From: Amycolatopsis sp. GM8
Lineage (GTDB): Bacteria > Actinomycetota > Actinomycetes > Mycobacteriales > Pseudonocardiaceae
Length of the DNA: 64,000 bases
Assembly (NCBI RefSeq): GCF_021653975.1
Contig: NZ_JAJKFK010000007.1
Span: 456,080-520,079, forward strand
Direction of reading: 5' to 3'
A model generated the notes under the pieces. That model was not told the origin of the DNA and ran no database searches. It saw nothing but the letters and a program-made list of their open reading frames with translations. Below, piece by piece: positions 35,995 through 45,125 of the stretch (the stretch's first letter is position 1; the number at the start of each line of letters is the position of its first letter). A program made the position numbers and the translations under genes.

Positions 35995-36081
35995 GGTGGG
36001 CCATCCTACTCATGGGCTCCGTTAAGCCCGGGTAGGCATCGTCCCCGTTTTGGCGCAGAACCCGCTCACTAGCAGTGATCG

Positions 36082-37185
36082 CTACGCCGCGGCGGTCTGT
36101 TTCCGCCAGCGGATCCCGGCTTCGAGGAAGCCGTCGATGTCGCCGTCGAGCACCCCGCTCGGGTTGCCGACCTCGTACTCGGTGCGCAGGTCCTTGACCA
36201 TCTGGTACGGGTGCAGCACGTAGGAGCGCATCTGGTTGCCCCAGCTGGAGCCGCCGTCCTTGAGCGCGTCCAGCTCGGCGCGCTCCTCTTCCTTCTTGCG
36301 CAGCAACAGCCGTGCCTGCAGCACCTTCAGCGCGGCGGCCTTGTTCTGCAGCTGCGACTTCTCGTTCTGGCACGACACGACGATGCCCGTCGGCAGGTGG
36401 GTGATGCGCACCGCCGAGTCGGTGGTGTTCACGCTCTGCCCACCGGGGCCCGACGAGCGGTACACGTCGACGCGGATGTCCTTTTCGGGGATGTCGACGT
36501 GGTCGACTTCTTCCACTTCGGGCAGAACTTCGACGTGTGCGAACGACGTCTGGCGGCGGCTCTGGTTGTCGAACGGCGAAATCCGCACCAGCCGGTGCGT
36601 GCCCTGCTCGACCGAGAGCGTGCCGTAGACGTAGGGCGCGCTCACCTTGAAGGTGGCCGATTTGATGCCGGCCTCTTCGGCGTAGGAGATGTCGTAGACG
36701 TCGGTCGGGTAGCCGTGGCGTTCGGCCCAGCGCAGGTACATCCGCATGAGCATCTCGGCCCAGTCGGCGGCGTCGACCCCACCGGCCTCGGAGCGGATGG
36801 TGACGACGGCGTTGCGGTCGTCGTACTCGCCGGACAGCAGCGTGCGCACCTCGAGGGCGTCGATGTCCTTCGCCAGCTGGGTGAGCTCGGACTCGGCCTC
36901 CGTGCGGCTGCCGGCGTCACCCTCGGCCTCGGCCAGCTCCCAGAGCACTTCGAGGTCGTCGAGGCGGCCGCGGAGATCGGTCACGCGGCGCAGCTCGGCC
37001 TGCCGGTGGGAGAGCTGGCTGGTCACCTTCTGGGCCGCCTCCGGGTCGTTCCAGAGGTCGGGCGCCGACGCCTGCTGCTCGAGGTCGGCGACCTGGGCAC
37101 GCAGGCCGTCGAGGTCCATGACGGCCTCGACCTGTGCCAACTTGCCGGCAAGGTCCTTCAGGTCGGTTTCGAACTCAGCACTCAC
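36082..37185 (-). CDS. prfB: peptide chain release factor 2
   Basis: 367 aa from GTG 37185, the start that gives the usual [11 protein letters not shown]-terminus. Domains: helical N-domain, then the codon-recognition loop with SPF in RISPFDNQS (UGA/UAA specificity) and GGQ in [15 protein letters not shown] for peptide release. The gene is one continuous frame with no in-frame TGA slippery site, so the autoregulatory frameshift of E. coli prfB is absent. It heads the prfB-ftsE-ftsX-smpB group. Confidence 0.96.
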   Translation of the reverse strand: MSAEFETDLKDLAGKLAQVEAVMDLDGLRAQVADLEQQASAPDLWNDPEAAQKVTSQLSHRQAELRRVTDLRGRLDDLEVLWELAEAEGDAGSRTEAESELTQLAKDIDALEVRTLLSGEYDDRNAVVTIRSEAGGVDAADWAEMLMRMYLRWAERHGYPTDVYDISYAEEAGIKSATFKVSAPYVYGTLSVEQGTHRLVRISPFDNQSRRQTSFAHVEVLPEVEEVDHVDIPEKDIRVDVYRSSGPGGQSVNTTDSAVRITHLPTGIVVSCQNEKSQLQNKAAALKVLQARLLLRKKEEERAELDALKDGGSSWGNQMRSYVLHPYQMVKDLRTEYEVGNPSGVLDGDIDGFLEAGIRWRKQTAAA

Positions 37186-37253
37186 AACCCTCAAGGCTAC
37201 GGCAAGGGCCACGACCGGTTACGAGCGAACCGGTCGTGACGCGCCGTAGCTGC

Positions 37254-37754
37254 TCAGGCCTGCGGGATACCGTCGACCAGCTTGAGCGCGGCCCTGGCGT
37301 GCGCCTGGCCGAACTCCGCCACGGCCTTGACGTACGGGTCGGTAGCGGCTTTGACCGCGGCCTTGGCCTCGTCGAGTTCCTGGCCGTACGCGGTCCGGGC
37401 GGCCTCGATCAGCGAGCTGCGCTGCTTCGCCGTCAGCGATCCCGCGTGCACGAGCCGGAGGATCAGCGGGCTGCGCAGGTGATCGGGGCCGGCGTCGGAG
37501 CCGAGCCACGTCCTGAAGGCCTTCTTGCCGGCGGCCGTGATGGCGTACTGCTGGCTGGAGCGGGGACCCTGCTTGCCGAGCCGGACGAGCCCTTCCTTGG
37601 CGAGCGCGGGCAGTTCCCGGTAGACCTGGCTGCGGGTGACGCTGAAGAACGCGCCGAAGCGCTCCTCGGCGCTCGCGACCAACTGTCCCCCGGTCGCCGG
37701 ACCGTCCTGGAGCAGACCAAGCAATGCCGCTGCTGTCGCATTCAGTTCAGACAC
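37254..37754 (-). CDS. PadR-family transcriptional regulator
   Basis: 166 aa from GTG 37754. The frame is open to 37814, but the added residues are not conserved-looking. The N-terminal winged HTH (ATAAALLGLLQDGPATGGQL; VTRSQVYRELPALAKEGLVR) and a C-terminal helical dimerisation part (RLVHAGSLTAKQRSSLIEAA) fit PadR with Vir-type C-terminus. No efflux or oxidoreductase partner adjoins it, so its target is unknown. Confidence 0.85.
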   Translation of the reverse strand: MSELNATAAALLGLLQDGPATGGQLVASAEERFGAFFSVTRSQVYRELPALAKEGLVRLGKQGPRSSQQYAITAAGKKAFRTWLGSDAGPDHLRSPLILRLVHAGSLTAKQRSSLIEAARTAYGQELDEAKAAVKAATDPYVKAVAEFGQAHARAALKLVDGIPQA

Positions 37755-37865
37755 ACCCTCACCGTCCCACTTTTCGGCCGTTCTGTCCACAGTGGCCACC
37801 AGCTCCGTCCACAATGGTCACTGAAATCCGCCATCCGGCCCAACCCACGGTGCGCCACACGCACG

Positions 37866-37900
37866 AAAAAGGCCCGATCCGTGGCGGACCGGGCCTTTTT
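37866..37900. terminator. intrinsic terminator of initiator tRNA copy 1
   Basis: AAAAAGGCCCG at 37866-37876 pairs with CGGGCCTTTTT at 37890-37900. It lies 6 nt beyond the tRNA 3' end and could terminate in both directions. Confidence 0.8.
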
Positions 37901-37906
37901 CGGCAG

Positions 37907-37980
37907 TAGCGGGGACAGGATTTGAACCTGCGACCTCTGGGTTATGAGCCCAGCGAGCTACCGAGCTGCTCCACCCCGCG
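37907..37980 (-). tRNA. initiator tRNA-fMet (CAT), copy 1
   Basis: CGCGGGG at the 5' end leaves the first position unpaired (C1 opposite U72), and the anticodon stem has three consecutive G-C pairs (TGGGCTCATAACCCA). Both are hallmarks of the initiator. T-arm GCAGGTTCAAATCCTGT. CCA is not encoded. An almost identical copy lies at 38668-38741. Confidence 0.95.
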
Positions 37981-38039
37981 TTGTAAGGAGAACTATACAC
38001 CCGGCTGTTCGCCGTCACATTCGCCCCTCACTGTCCACT

Positions 38040-38610
38040 CGGGACGCTGGTTGGTTTAGGGCCGTCGCAGGCCCGCGGGCCGCACGTTGCCTTTTGGCCT
38101 TCTCCCGGGCCGATCCGTGAGTGTTCGCGGTTGGCGGGGGGGGTGGGGGCGGGCGAGGGAGAGAGGGACCACCACCCCCACCCCCCGGTTTGTGGGGGGG
38201 GGGGGGGTGGTTTGTCCGGGGGTTATGTGGGCCCTCCAAACCCCCCGCCAACCGCAAGTGCGGCTGAGGATCGGCCCGGCAGAACGCCTTGCCCGGCACC
38301 CCCTCACCTCGCCACCGCGGCCACCCGTCCCATCCCCCACAAGACAAATGACCTACGCCCCCACCCCCAACAGCCGAACGCAACCACACCCACCCCACCC
38401 CACCAACCCAGACCCCAACAACAACACCCGCACCCAACAACAGGCCCGGCACCGCACCCGCCACCCAACAACGACACCCAGCCCGCACCAGCGACACCAA
38501 ACAACGACACCCGCACCGCGCCTGCACCCAACGACGGCGCCGGCACCGCGATGGGGGGTGCAGGGGGGCGAAGCCCTCCCTGCCGGGGGTCTGGGGGTTC
38601 GACCCCCAGG
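38040..38610. other. low-complexity spacer between two initiator tRNA genes
   Basis: No supported gene. It includes a run of 14 G (about 38194-38207) and a stretch (about 38330-38530) in which the plus strand is almost only C and A, with CCACCC, CCCAACAACA and ACGACACCC-type motifs. A perfect hairpin CTGGGGGTTCGACCCCCAG lies at 38591-38609. The loop and stem mimic a tRNA T-arm, but no tRNA surrounds it. Long open frames here are a by-product of the skew. Confidence 0.6.
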
Positions 38611-38621
38611 GCAATGCGAAA

Positions 38622-38658
38622 GAGACCCATACCTGCGCTTTCCGCAGGTATGGGTCTC
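38622..38658. terminator. intrinsic terminator of initiator tRNA copy 2
   Basis: GAGACCCATACCTGCG at 38622-38637 pairs perfectly over 16 bp with 38643-38658 around CTTTC. It lies 10 nt beyond the tRNA 3' end. Confidence 0.8.
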
Positions 38659-38667
38659 CCTTCTCTG

Positions 38668-38741
38668 TAGCGGGGACAGGATTTGAACCTGCGACCTCTG
38701 GGTTATGAGCCCAGCGAGCTACCGAGCTGCTCCACCCCGCG
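38668..38741 (-). tRNA. initiator tRNA-fMet (CAT), copy 2
   Basis: The same initiator features as copy 1: 5' CGCGGGG and anticodon arm TGGGCTCATAACCCA. The two mature sequences appear identical, while flanks and terminators differ. CCA is not encoded. Confidence 0.95.
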
Positions 38742-38801
38742 TTGTGAAATTCAGTGTACGCGGTGGTTGCGGGGAGGTGCGGGGCGGGGTCCCTTGGAGC
38801 G

Positions 38802-41795
38802 TCAGCCTCCTGGTGGCGGGGCTGTTGTGCTGGTCGGGGTGCTGCCCTTCGCCGCGTCGTATTCGCGGGTGGCCGCGTCGAGCGCCGCCAGGGCCTGGCC
38901 TTGTGCGGTGAAGTCACCGTTCTGTTGTGCGGTGCGGAGCTGGCTGAGTGCCGTCGTGATGTCGTTGACGGCCTTGTCCAGCGCCGGGTTGCTGCCACCG
39001 GACGCTGGTGGCGGCGTGGGGGTGGTGCTCGATGGCGACGACGGTGTCGTCGTGGGGCCGGTCGGCTGGGCCGGTGGGGTCGCCGCGGGGCTGGTGGTAT
39101 CGCCGAAGACTTGTTTCAGCGCGTCGCTGAGTGTCGAGGCGAAGCCGACCTTGGAGCCGTACGCCACCAGGACCCTGGCCAGCTGCGGGTAACTGTTCTG
39201 GTTGCGTTGCTGGATGTAGACCGGTTCCACATACAGGAACCCGCCCTCCAGCGGCAGCGTGATCAGGTTGCCGAAGATGACGCTGACGGACTGGTTGCTG
39301 AAGAACGTTCTCTGTTGCGCGAAGTTCGGGTCGCTCTGGAACTTGTTCTGTACCTGGACCGGACCGTCGGCCTGGCTGTTGCCGGCCGCGGTCGTGGGTA
39401 GTCGCAGCACCCGGATCGTGCCGTAGTCCTTGGGATCACTGGAAACGGACATCCAGGCCGCCAGGTACTGCCGTTGCAGCGCGGTCAGTGAACTGGTGAG
39501 CTGGAACGTCGGCGTGCTCTCCCCCGGCGTTTCGGCGAGCACATAGTAGCCCGGCTGGTTGGCCAGGCCGGACGCGTCGAGGTTGGTGCCGCCCTCCTGC
39601 GTCGGGTCCTGCGGCACGTTCCAGAAGGTGTTGGTGGTGTAGAACTCCTGCGGGTCGTTGACGTGGTATTTCGCCAGCAGTTCCCGCTGCACCTTGAACA
39701 GGTCCTCCGGGTAACGGAAATGCGCGCGCAGGTCCGGGCTGATGTCGGAGCTGGGCTTGACGATGCCGGGGAAGACGTTCTCCCAGGCCTTGAGCACCGG
39801 GTCCTTGTCGTCCACCGAGTACAGCGTGACGGTGCCGTCGAACGCGTCGACGGTCGCCTTCACCGAGTTGCGGATGTAGTTGATGTTGTTGTTGGCCTGC
39901 CGCGCGGTGCCGACCAGCGAGTCCTCGGTGGCCTGTCCCAGCTGCGTCTGCTGCGAGTACGGGTAGTTGTTCAACGTCGTGTAGCCGTCGACGATCCACT
40001 GGATCTTGCCGTCCACGACCGCCGGGTACGGGTCGCCGTCGACGGTCAGCCACGGGGCGACCTTCTGCACGCGCTCGCGCGGGTCCCGGTTGTACATGAT
40101 CTTCGAACCGCTGCTGATGGCGTCGGAGAACAAAATGTTGCGCTCGCCGTACTTCGCCGCGAAAGCCAAGCGGTTGAACCAGTTGTCGATCGGCACGCCG
40201 CCGGAGCCGTCGTAGCGGTAGTCGCTGCTCGCGGCGCTGTCGTACTCACCGGGCGCCTTGCCGGCCTGCCCGCCGACGATCGCGTAGTCGTTGGTCAGCT
40301 GGCCGTAGTAGATGCGCGGCTGTTGAACCTGGATGCCGGGCGCGTTCGGATCGTTCGGGACGAGTCCCTTGCCGGTCGGGTTCTGCGTGTCGCTGGTGGC
40401 CGCGATCGGGTAACCGCCGTCACTGTTCGCGTTGGACACCGCGCGGTCGATCGTGTTGGCCTGCGCCGCGACGAACCCGTTGCCATGGGTATAGACCATG
40501 TGCTTGTTGATCCAGCTGGTCTGGTTCCCGGTCAGGTTCGCGGTGTTGATCTCGCGCGCGGCGACGATGTAGTCGTTGGTCGTGCCGCCGATGGTGTAGC
40601 GGTCGATACCCAGTTTCGCCGGGAAGCCGTAGAAGTTCTCGCGGCCGACGCGCTGGGTGAAGGTCGGCGCGAGCACGTTCGGGTCCAGCAGCCGGATGTT
40701 CGGCACGGTTGTCGTGTCCGCATTGATCTGGGAGGCGGTGGCCTGCCCGGTGCCGCTGTAATCCTGGTACTGCACGTTGTTGAGGCCGAAAGCGTCCTTT
40801 GTGGCCGTCATGTTGCGGCTGATGGAAAGCGCTTCCTTCTGGTTCGCGTTGGGTTTCACCGAGAACTGCTCGAGAATCGCCGGCCACGCCGCGCCGACCA
40901 GCACCCCGGACAGGATGAGCAGCACCAGCGCGATCGCCGGCAGCTGGATGTTGCGCAGGAAAGCGCCCGCGAAGAACGCGATCGCGCAGATCGCCGAAAT
41001 GAACAGCAGGATCAGCTTCGCCGGCAGCACCGCGTTCAGGTCGGTGTAGGTGGCGCCGTAGAACAGTGGCGCGTTGCGATCGGAGAAGAGCAGGTTGTAG
41101 CGGTCGAAGTAGTACTCGACCGCCTTCAACAGCACGAAAAGCCCTGCTGTGGTGGCCAGCTGCACCCGCGCCGCCGACGCGAGCTGCCCGCCCCGGCCCG
41201 CCAGCCGGATCCCGCCGAACAGGTAGTGCGCGATCAGCCCGCTGATGAAGGACAGCGTGATCGCGACGAACAACCAGCCGATGAGCCACTGGTAGAACGG
41301 CAGGCTGAAGGCGTAGAAGCCGATGTCGTTGCCGAACTCGGGATCCGTCTGGCCGAAACTCGTGCCGTGCAGGAACAACTGCACGCGCTGCCAGTCGCCG
41401 TTGCCGGTCGCGCCCGCGATGAGGCCGGTGATGACCGGGATGCCGATACCGAACAGCCGGATGCGGCCGACGATGGCCGAGCGGTAGCGGGAAAGCGGGT
41501 CGTCGGCACCGGAGATCGGGACGAACACCGGCCGGGTGCGGTAGGCGATCCACAGGCTCAGCGAGACACTGCCGCCGACCAGCAACCCGATCGCGAAGAA
41601 CAGCACGATCCGGGTGAGCACGACCGTGCTGAAGACCTCGCGCGCGTGCACCTCGCCGAACCACAGCCAGTTGACATAGGCATCCAGGAGTCGCGCGCCG
41701 AGCAGCAGCGCCAGGACGATCACGGCGGCGATGACGAGCAGGATCCGGCTGCGGCGGGACAGCTTCGGCAAGCTCACAGGGGGCCGGTTGGCCAC
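38802..41795 (-). CDS. UPF0182-family large membrane protein
   Basis: 997 aa from ATG 41795. About seven TM segments fill the first third (LLVIAAVIVLALLLGARLLD; IVLFFAIGLLVGG and others); the rest is a large extracytoplasmic domain. Family-typical stretches are DAYVNWLWFGEV, MVYTHGNGFV and LPLEGGFLYVEPVYIQ. A Pro/Thr-rich linker and a short helical C-terminal part (residues about 905-990) end the protein. The family is widespread in actinobacteria but its role is not established. It stands alone between tRNA-fMet and a divergent PPA1309-type gene. Confidence 0.92.
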   Translation of the reverse strand: MANRPPVSLPKLSRRSRILLVIAAVIVLALLLGARLLDAYVNWLWFGEVHAREVFSTVVLTRIVLFFAIGLLVGGSVSLSLWIAYRTRPVFVPISGADDPLSRYRSAIVGRIRLFGIGIPVITGLIAGATGNGDWQRVQLFLHGTSFGQTDPEFGNDIGFYAFSLPFYQWLIGWLFVAITLSFISGLIAHYLFGGIRLAGRGGQLASAARVQLATTAGLFVLLKAVEYYFDRYNLLFSDRNAPLFYGATYTDLNAVLPAKLILLFISAICAIAFFAGAFLRNIQLPAIALVLLILSGVLVGAAWPAILEQFSVKPNANQKEALSISRNMTATKDAFGLNNVQYQDYSGTGQATASQINADTTTVPNIRLLDPNVLAPTFTQRVGRENFYGFPAKLGIDRYTIGGTTNDYIVAAREINTANLTGNQTSWINKHMVYTHGNGFVAAQANTIDRAVSNANSDGGYPIAATSDTQNPTGKGLVPNDPNAPGIQVQQPRIYYGQLTNDYAIVGGQAGKAPGEYDSAASSDYRYDGSGGVPIDNWFNRLAFAAKYGERNILFSDAISSGSKIMYNRDPRERVQKVAPWLTVDGDPYPAVVDGKIQWIVDGYTTLNNYPYSQQTQLGQATEDSLVGTARQANNNINYIRNSVKATVDAFDGTVTLYSVDDKDPVLKAWENVFPGIVKPSSDISPDLRAHFRYPEDLFKVQRELLAKYHVNDPQEFYTTNTFWNVPQDPTQEGGTNLDASGLANQPGYYVLAETPGESTPTFQLTSSLTALQRQYLAAWMSVSSDPKDYGTIRVLRLPTTAAGNSQADGPVQVQNKFQSDPNFAQQRTFFSNQSVSVIFGNLITLPLEGGFLYVEPVYIQQRNQNSYPQLARVLVAYGSKVGFASTLSDALKQVFGDTTSPAATPPAQPTGPTTTPSSPSSTTPTPPPASGGSNPALDKAVNDITTALSQLRTAQQNGDFTAQGQALAALDAATREYDAAKGSTPTSTTAPPPGG

Positions 41796-41937
41796 TGCAC
41801 ACGCTCCTGTTGTTGCGAGTTCGGTCCGGGGCGGCGATGAAACCGCACGCTACCCCTGGTCACATAACTCTACGGAGGGCGCTCTGGGTTCCCCACCCAC
41901 CCCAAATCGGACATGGACCCCCTGACACGATGACGCC

Positions 41938-42489
41938 ATGGCGACACCTGAGAACCAGACGGCCGACGTGGCGGCGGTGGCCCGCGAGGTGGAGGAGTTC
42001 GTGGCCTCCGCGGGCTGGGACCAGCCGGCGCAGCTGTTCGCGCTGGTGCTGACCGAGGAGCTGCTGCGGCAGGAGCCGGAGCTGGCCGGTCAGCTGGACG
42101 CGACGGCGAGCTCGCTGACCCCGGTCGCGCAGGACGAGCTGCCCGAAGGTGATCTGGCGGAAGCGCTGGGGCGCATCGCGTGGCCGGACGCGGTGGTCGG
42201 GTGTGCCGTGGCGCAGGAAATCATCGTGCTGCCGCCGAGTGCCGAAGAGTCACTGCCCGACGACGAGACGACGGACATCGCGCGGCTGCGTCAGGCCGCC
42301 GCGGACCACCCGGACCGCACCGAGGCACGCCTGGTGGCCGCCGTACTGCGCGACGGTCCCGCCGCCTGCGTCATGCGCCTGCGCGGGTACACGGCCGCCC
42401 CGGAAGGCGAGCCGGTCGACGAGGTGGTCGAGCACCCGGACCTGGCGCCGAACCTGGTCGAGGCGCTGCGGACGACGTTCCTGCCCTGA
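41938..42489 (+). CDS. PPA1309-family protein
   Basis: 183 aa. Cytosolic, no TM. Segments such as FALVLTEELLRQEPELAGQL, EIIVLPPSAEESLP and CVMRLRGY match the small actinobacterial PPA1309 family, whose function is unknown. It is divergent from the UPF0182 gene and convergent with the PDZ-protease gene (3 nt apart), the usual actinobacterial arrangement. Confidence 0.85.
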   Translation: MATPENQTADVAAVAREVEEFVASAGWDQPAQLFALVLTEELLRQEPELAGQLDATASSLTPVAQDELPEGDLAEALGRIAWPDAVVGCAVAQEIIVLPPSAEESLPDDETTDIARLRQAAADHPDRTEARLVAAVLRDGPAACVMRLRGYTAAPEGEPVDEVVEHPDLAPNLVEALRTTFLP

Positions 42490-42492
42490 CCG

Positions 42493-43638
42493 TCAGCAGG
42501 ACGGGCCGGGCCGGCCCGCCTTGAGGTCGTCGAGCGCGGCGAGCGCCGAATCGAGGTTCGTCACCTTCACCAGCTTCATGCCGTCGGGGACGGCCGCCTC
42601 GGCCTCGGCGCAGTTGGATTCCGGCGTCAGGAAGACGGTCGCCCCGGCCTCGCGCGCGCCGACGACCTTGAACGAGATGCCACCGATCGGCCCCACGTCA
42701 CCCTTTTCGTTGATCTCGCCGGTGCCGGCGATGTGCTCGCCCGCCGCCATGTCGCCCGGGGTGAGCCGGTCCACGATGGCCAGCGCGAACATCAGCCCGG
42801 CCGAGGGCCCGCCGACTTCCTGCAGCGACACCTTCACGTCGAACGGCACATCCGCCCGGTCGATCGGCTGCAGGCCCATGAAACCCTGCGCCTGCTTCGG
42901 GTCCGGGTTGGCGGCGAGGGTGAGCGGGCTGGTGCGGGGCGCGTCGGTGCCGTGCTGGAAGGTGATCTGGATCGTCTGCCCGGCCTTGGTGTCGGCCAGC
43001 GCGGTGCGCACGTCGTCCTCCTGCGCGATCGGCTTGCCGTTGACGTCCAGCAGCCGGTCGCCCGCGGCGAGCACCTTGTCGGCCGGGCTGCCGGCGACGA
43101 CCTCCTGGGTGAGCACCTTGATCGGGTAGCCCAGGTGCCGCAGGGCCGCGACCTCGGCGTTGCTCTGAGAGTCCTGGAACTCCTTGACGTTCTCCTGCTG
43201 AACCTGCTCGTCGCTCTCCCCCGGCTTGAAGTACTCCTCGCGGGGCGCGAGCGCGTAGCGGCCGCTGGCCCACAGCCCGAGGGCGCCGAACAGGGTGATC
43301 TGGTCGTTGAGGGAGACCGTGGTCATCCGCAGCTCGCCCGAGGTCGGGTAGGTCTGCTGCCCGCTGATCTGGATGACCGGGGTGCCGCCGGCCTGGCCGA
43401 GCGTGTCGAAGGTGGGGCCGGGGCCGATGGCGACATAAGGGACCTGAACGAAGGCGCCCGTGAGCCCGAACGCGATCACGAGGAGCGCGCTCAGCAGCAC
43501 CGTCCAGCCTCGGCGGGTGGGGCGCTTGGGCGCCCCCACGCGCCGGGTGCGCCCGGTATCGTCGCGGCGGTCTCCGTCGTCGGCCGCGCTCGCCGGGTTG
43601 GGACCTGGAGCTGTGGTTTGATCACGGGACTCGCTCAC
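42493..43638 (-). CDS. PDZ-domain Lon-type (S16) membrane-anchored protease (YlbL-like)
   Basis: 381 aa. A charged disordered N-terminus is followed by a TM segment (VLLSALLVIAFGLTGAF) and an extracytoplasmic part. That part has a PDZ domain (VVAGSPADKVLAAGDRLLDV) and a Lon-like proteolytic domain with Ser in EVGGPSAGLMFAL and Lys in GGISFKVVGA. The family is known in Bacillus as YlbL, a protease with roles in cell-cycle checkpoint recovery. An analogous role here is inference. It is divergent from the Zincin_2-type gene. Confidence 0.88.
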   Translation of the reverse strand: MSESRDQTTAPGPNPASAADDGDRRDDTGRTRRVGAPKRPTRRGWTVLLSALLVIAFGLTGAFVQVPYVAIGPGPTFDTLGQAGGTPVIQISGQQTYPTSGELRMTTVSLNDQITLFGALGLWASGRYALAPREEYFKPGESDEQVQQENVKEFQDSQSNAEVAALRHLGYPIKVLTQEVVAGSPADKVLAAGDRLLDVNGKPIAQEDDVRTALADTKAGQTIQITFQHGTDAPRTSPLTLAANPDPKQAQGFMGLQPIDRADVPFDVKVSLQEVGGPSAGLMFALAIVDRLTPGDMAAGEHIAGTGEINEKGDVGPIGGISFKVVGAREAGATVFLTPESNCAEAEAAVPDGMKLVKVTNLDSALAALDDLKAGRPGPSC

Positions 43639-43751
43639 GCGGGACAGCGTACGGTGACGGGTCTGAGCTCCCGATCAGGACTCCTCGTCGGCCCGGATTT
43701 CGGCGCCCGGCTGACCCGATGTGCCGGGCGCTGTCCGCGTACGGTGGTGCT

Positions 43752-45125
43752 ATGAGCAATCTCCCGTTCGGCTTTGGACCTTCCGATCCCGACAAACGTG
43801 GCGAGAACGAGCCCGAGGGTGGCGGCCAGTCCGGCGCGGAGGCCTTCAACCAGTTGGGCCAGATGCTCAGCCAGCTGGGTCAGATGCTCAGCCAGGCGGG
43901 CAGCTCGTCCGGGCCCGTCAACTATGACCTCGCGAAGCAGATCGCGTTGCAGAAGTTGAGTGGTTCCGGTGGCGGGCAGATGGGCGTCGCCTCGAGCGGG
44001 GACTCGGACTCGGCGGTCCGGGATGCCGCGCACCTGGCGGAACTGTGGCTCGACGCGGCGACGATCCTGCCCGCGGGCGCCACCACGACGGTGGCCTGGT
44101 CGGCGCGCGACTGGGTGCACAAGACGCTGCCGACGTGGCAGCGGCTGTGCGACCCGGTGGCGCAGCAGGTGTCCGGTGCGTGGGTCGAGGCGCTGCCGGC
44201 CGAAGCCAAGCAGGCGGCGGGGCCGCTGTTGCAGATGGTCGGCCAGATGGGCGGCATGGCGTTCGGCTCGCAGCTGGGTAACGCGTTGGCGCAGTTGGCG
44301 TCGGAGGTGCTGACGTCGACCGAGGTGGGTCTGCCCTTGGGGCCGGACGCCACTTCCGCTCTGCTTCCCGCGAACATCGAGAAGTTCACCGAGGGGCTCG
44401 AGCTGCCCAACAGTGAGGTGCTCGTGTTCCTGGCCGCGCGCGAGGCGGCGCACCAGCGGCTGTTCACGCATGTGCCGTGGTTGCGGCAGCGTCTGCTGGC
44501 GACCGTCGAGGAGTTCGCGCACGGCATCAAGGTGGACACTTCGGCGCTGGAGCAGCTGGCCGGTCAGGTCGACCCGAGCAACCCGGCGAGCATCGAAGAG
44601 GCGATGTCCTCGGGCCTGCTGGAGCCGAAGACGACGCCCGAGCAGCAGGCCGCACTCGGCCGGCTCGAGACGCTGCTCGCGCTGGTCGAGGGCTGGGTCG
44701 ACGTCGTGGTCGCCGACGCCGTCGGTGACCGGCTGCCTGGTGCCGGTGCGCTGCGCGAGACCCTGCGCCGCCGCCGCGCGACAGGTGGCCCGGCTGAGCA
44801 GACGTTCGCGACGCTGGTCGGCCTGGAGCTGCGGCCGCGCCGGATGCGTGCCGCGTCGGCGCTGTGGAAGCTCGTGGGTGAGCAGCACGGCACCGAGAAG
44901 CGCGATGGCCTGTGGTCGCACCCGGACCTGATGCCCAACGCCGCGGACCTCGACGACCCCATGGAGTTCAGCGAGCGCCTCGGCAACCAGGCCAGCATCG
45001 ACGACCTCGACCCCATCGCCGAGCTGGAACGCACCCAGCAGGCGGAGGGCAAGTCCGACGCCACCCCGGAGTCCGGCAAGGACACCGGCGAAGACAAGGG
45101 TGGGGAGGACGGCAAGTCCAGCTGA
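43752..45125 (+). CDS. Zincin_2-type (DUF2342) putative metalloprotease
   Basis: 457 aa from ATG 43752. A Gln/Gly-rich N-terminus (FNQLGQMLSQLGQMLSQ) is followed by a helical core and an acidic tail (GKDTGEDKGGEDGK). Family-typical blocks are VAWSARDWVHKTLPTW, LGNALAQLASEVL, FLAAREAAHQRLF and WVDVVVADA. At the place where a zincin HExxH is expected I read REAAH, so the first metal ligand seems replaced and catalytic activity is doubtful. The function is unknown; the family is commonly annotated as zinc-dependent metalloprotease. Confidence 0.8.
   Translation: MSNLPFGFGPSDPDKRGENEPEGGGQSGAEAFNQLGQMLSQLGQMLSQAGSSSGPVNYDLAKQIALQKLSGSGGGQMGVASSGDSDSAVRDAAHLAELWLDAATILPAGATTTVAWSARDWVHKTLPTWQRLCDPVAQQVSGAWVEALPAEAKQAAGPLLQMVGQMGGMAFGSQLGNALAQLASEVLTSTEVGLPLGPDATSALLPANIEKFTEGLELPNSEVLVFLAAREAAHQRLFTHVPWLRQRLLATVEEFAHGIKVDTSALEQLAGQVDPSNPASIEEAMSSGLLEPKTTPEQQAALGRLETLLALVEGWVDVVVADAVGDRLPGAGALRETLRRRRATGGPAEQTFATLVGLELRPRRMRAASALWKLVGEQHGTEKRDGLWSHPDLMPNAADLDDPMEFSERLGNQASIDDLDPIAELERTQQAEGKSDATPESGKDTGEDKGGEDGKSS

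Noticed and set aside
36082..37185. Programmed +1 frameshift in prfB
   Set aside because: The N-terminal region reads through in one frame with no in-frame TGA or CTTTGA slippery site.
38591..38609. T-arm-like hairpin as part of a third tRNA
   Set aside because: No acceptor, D-arm or anticodon arm can be formed around it.
39663..41840. 725-codon open frame opposite the UPF0182 gene
   Set aside because: Antisense shadow of a well-supported membrane protein; low-complexity translation.
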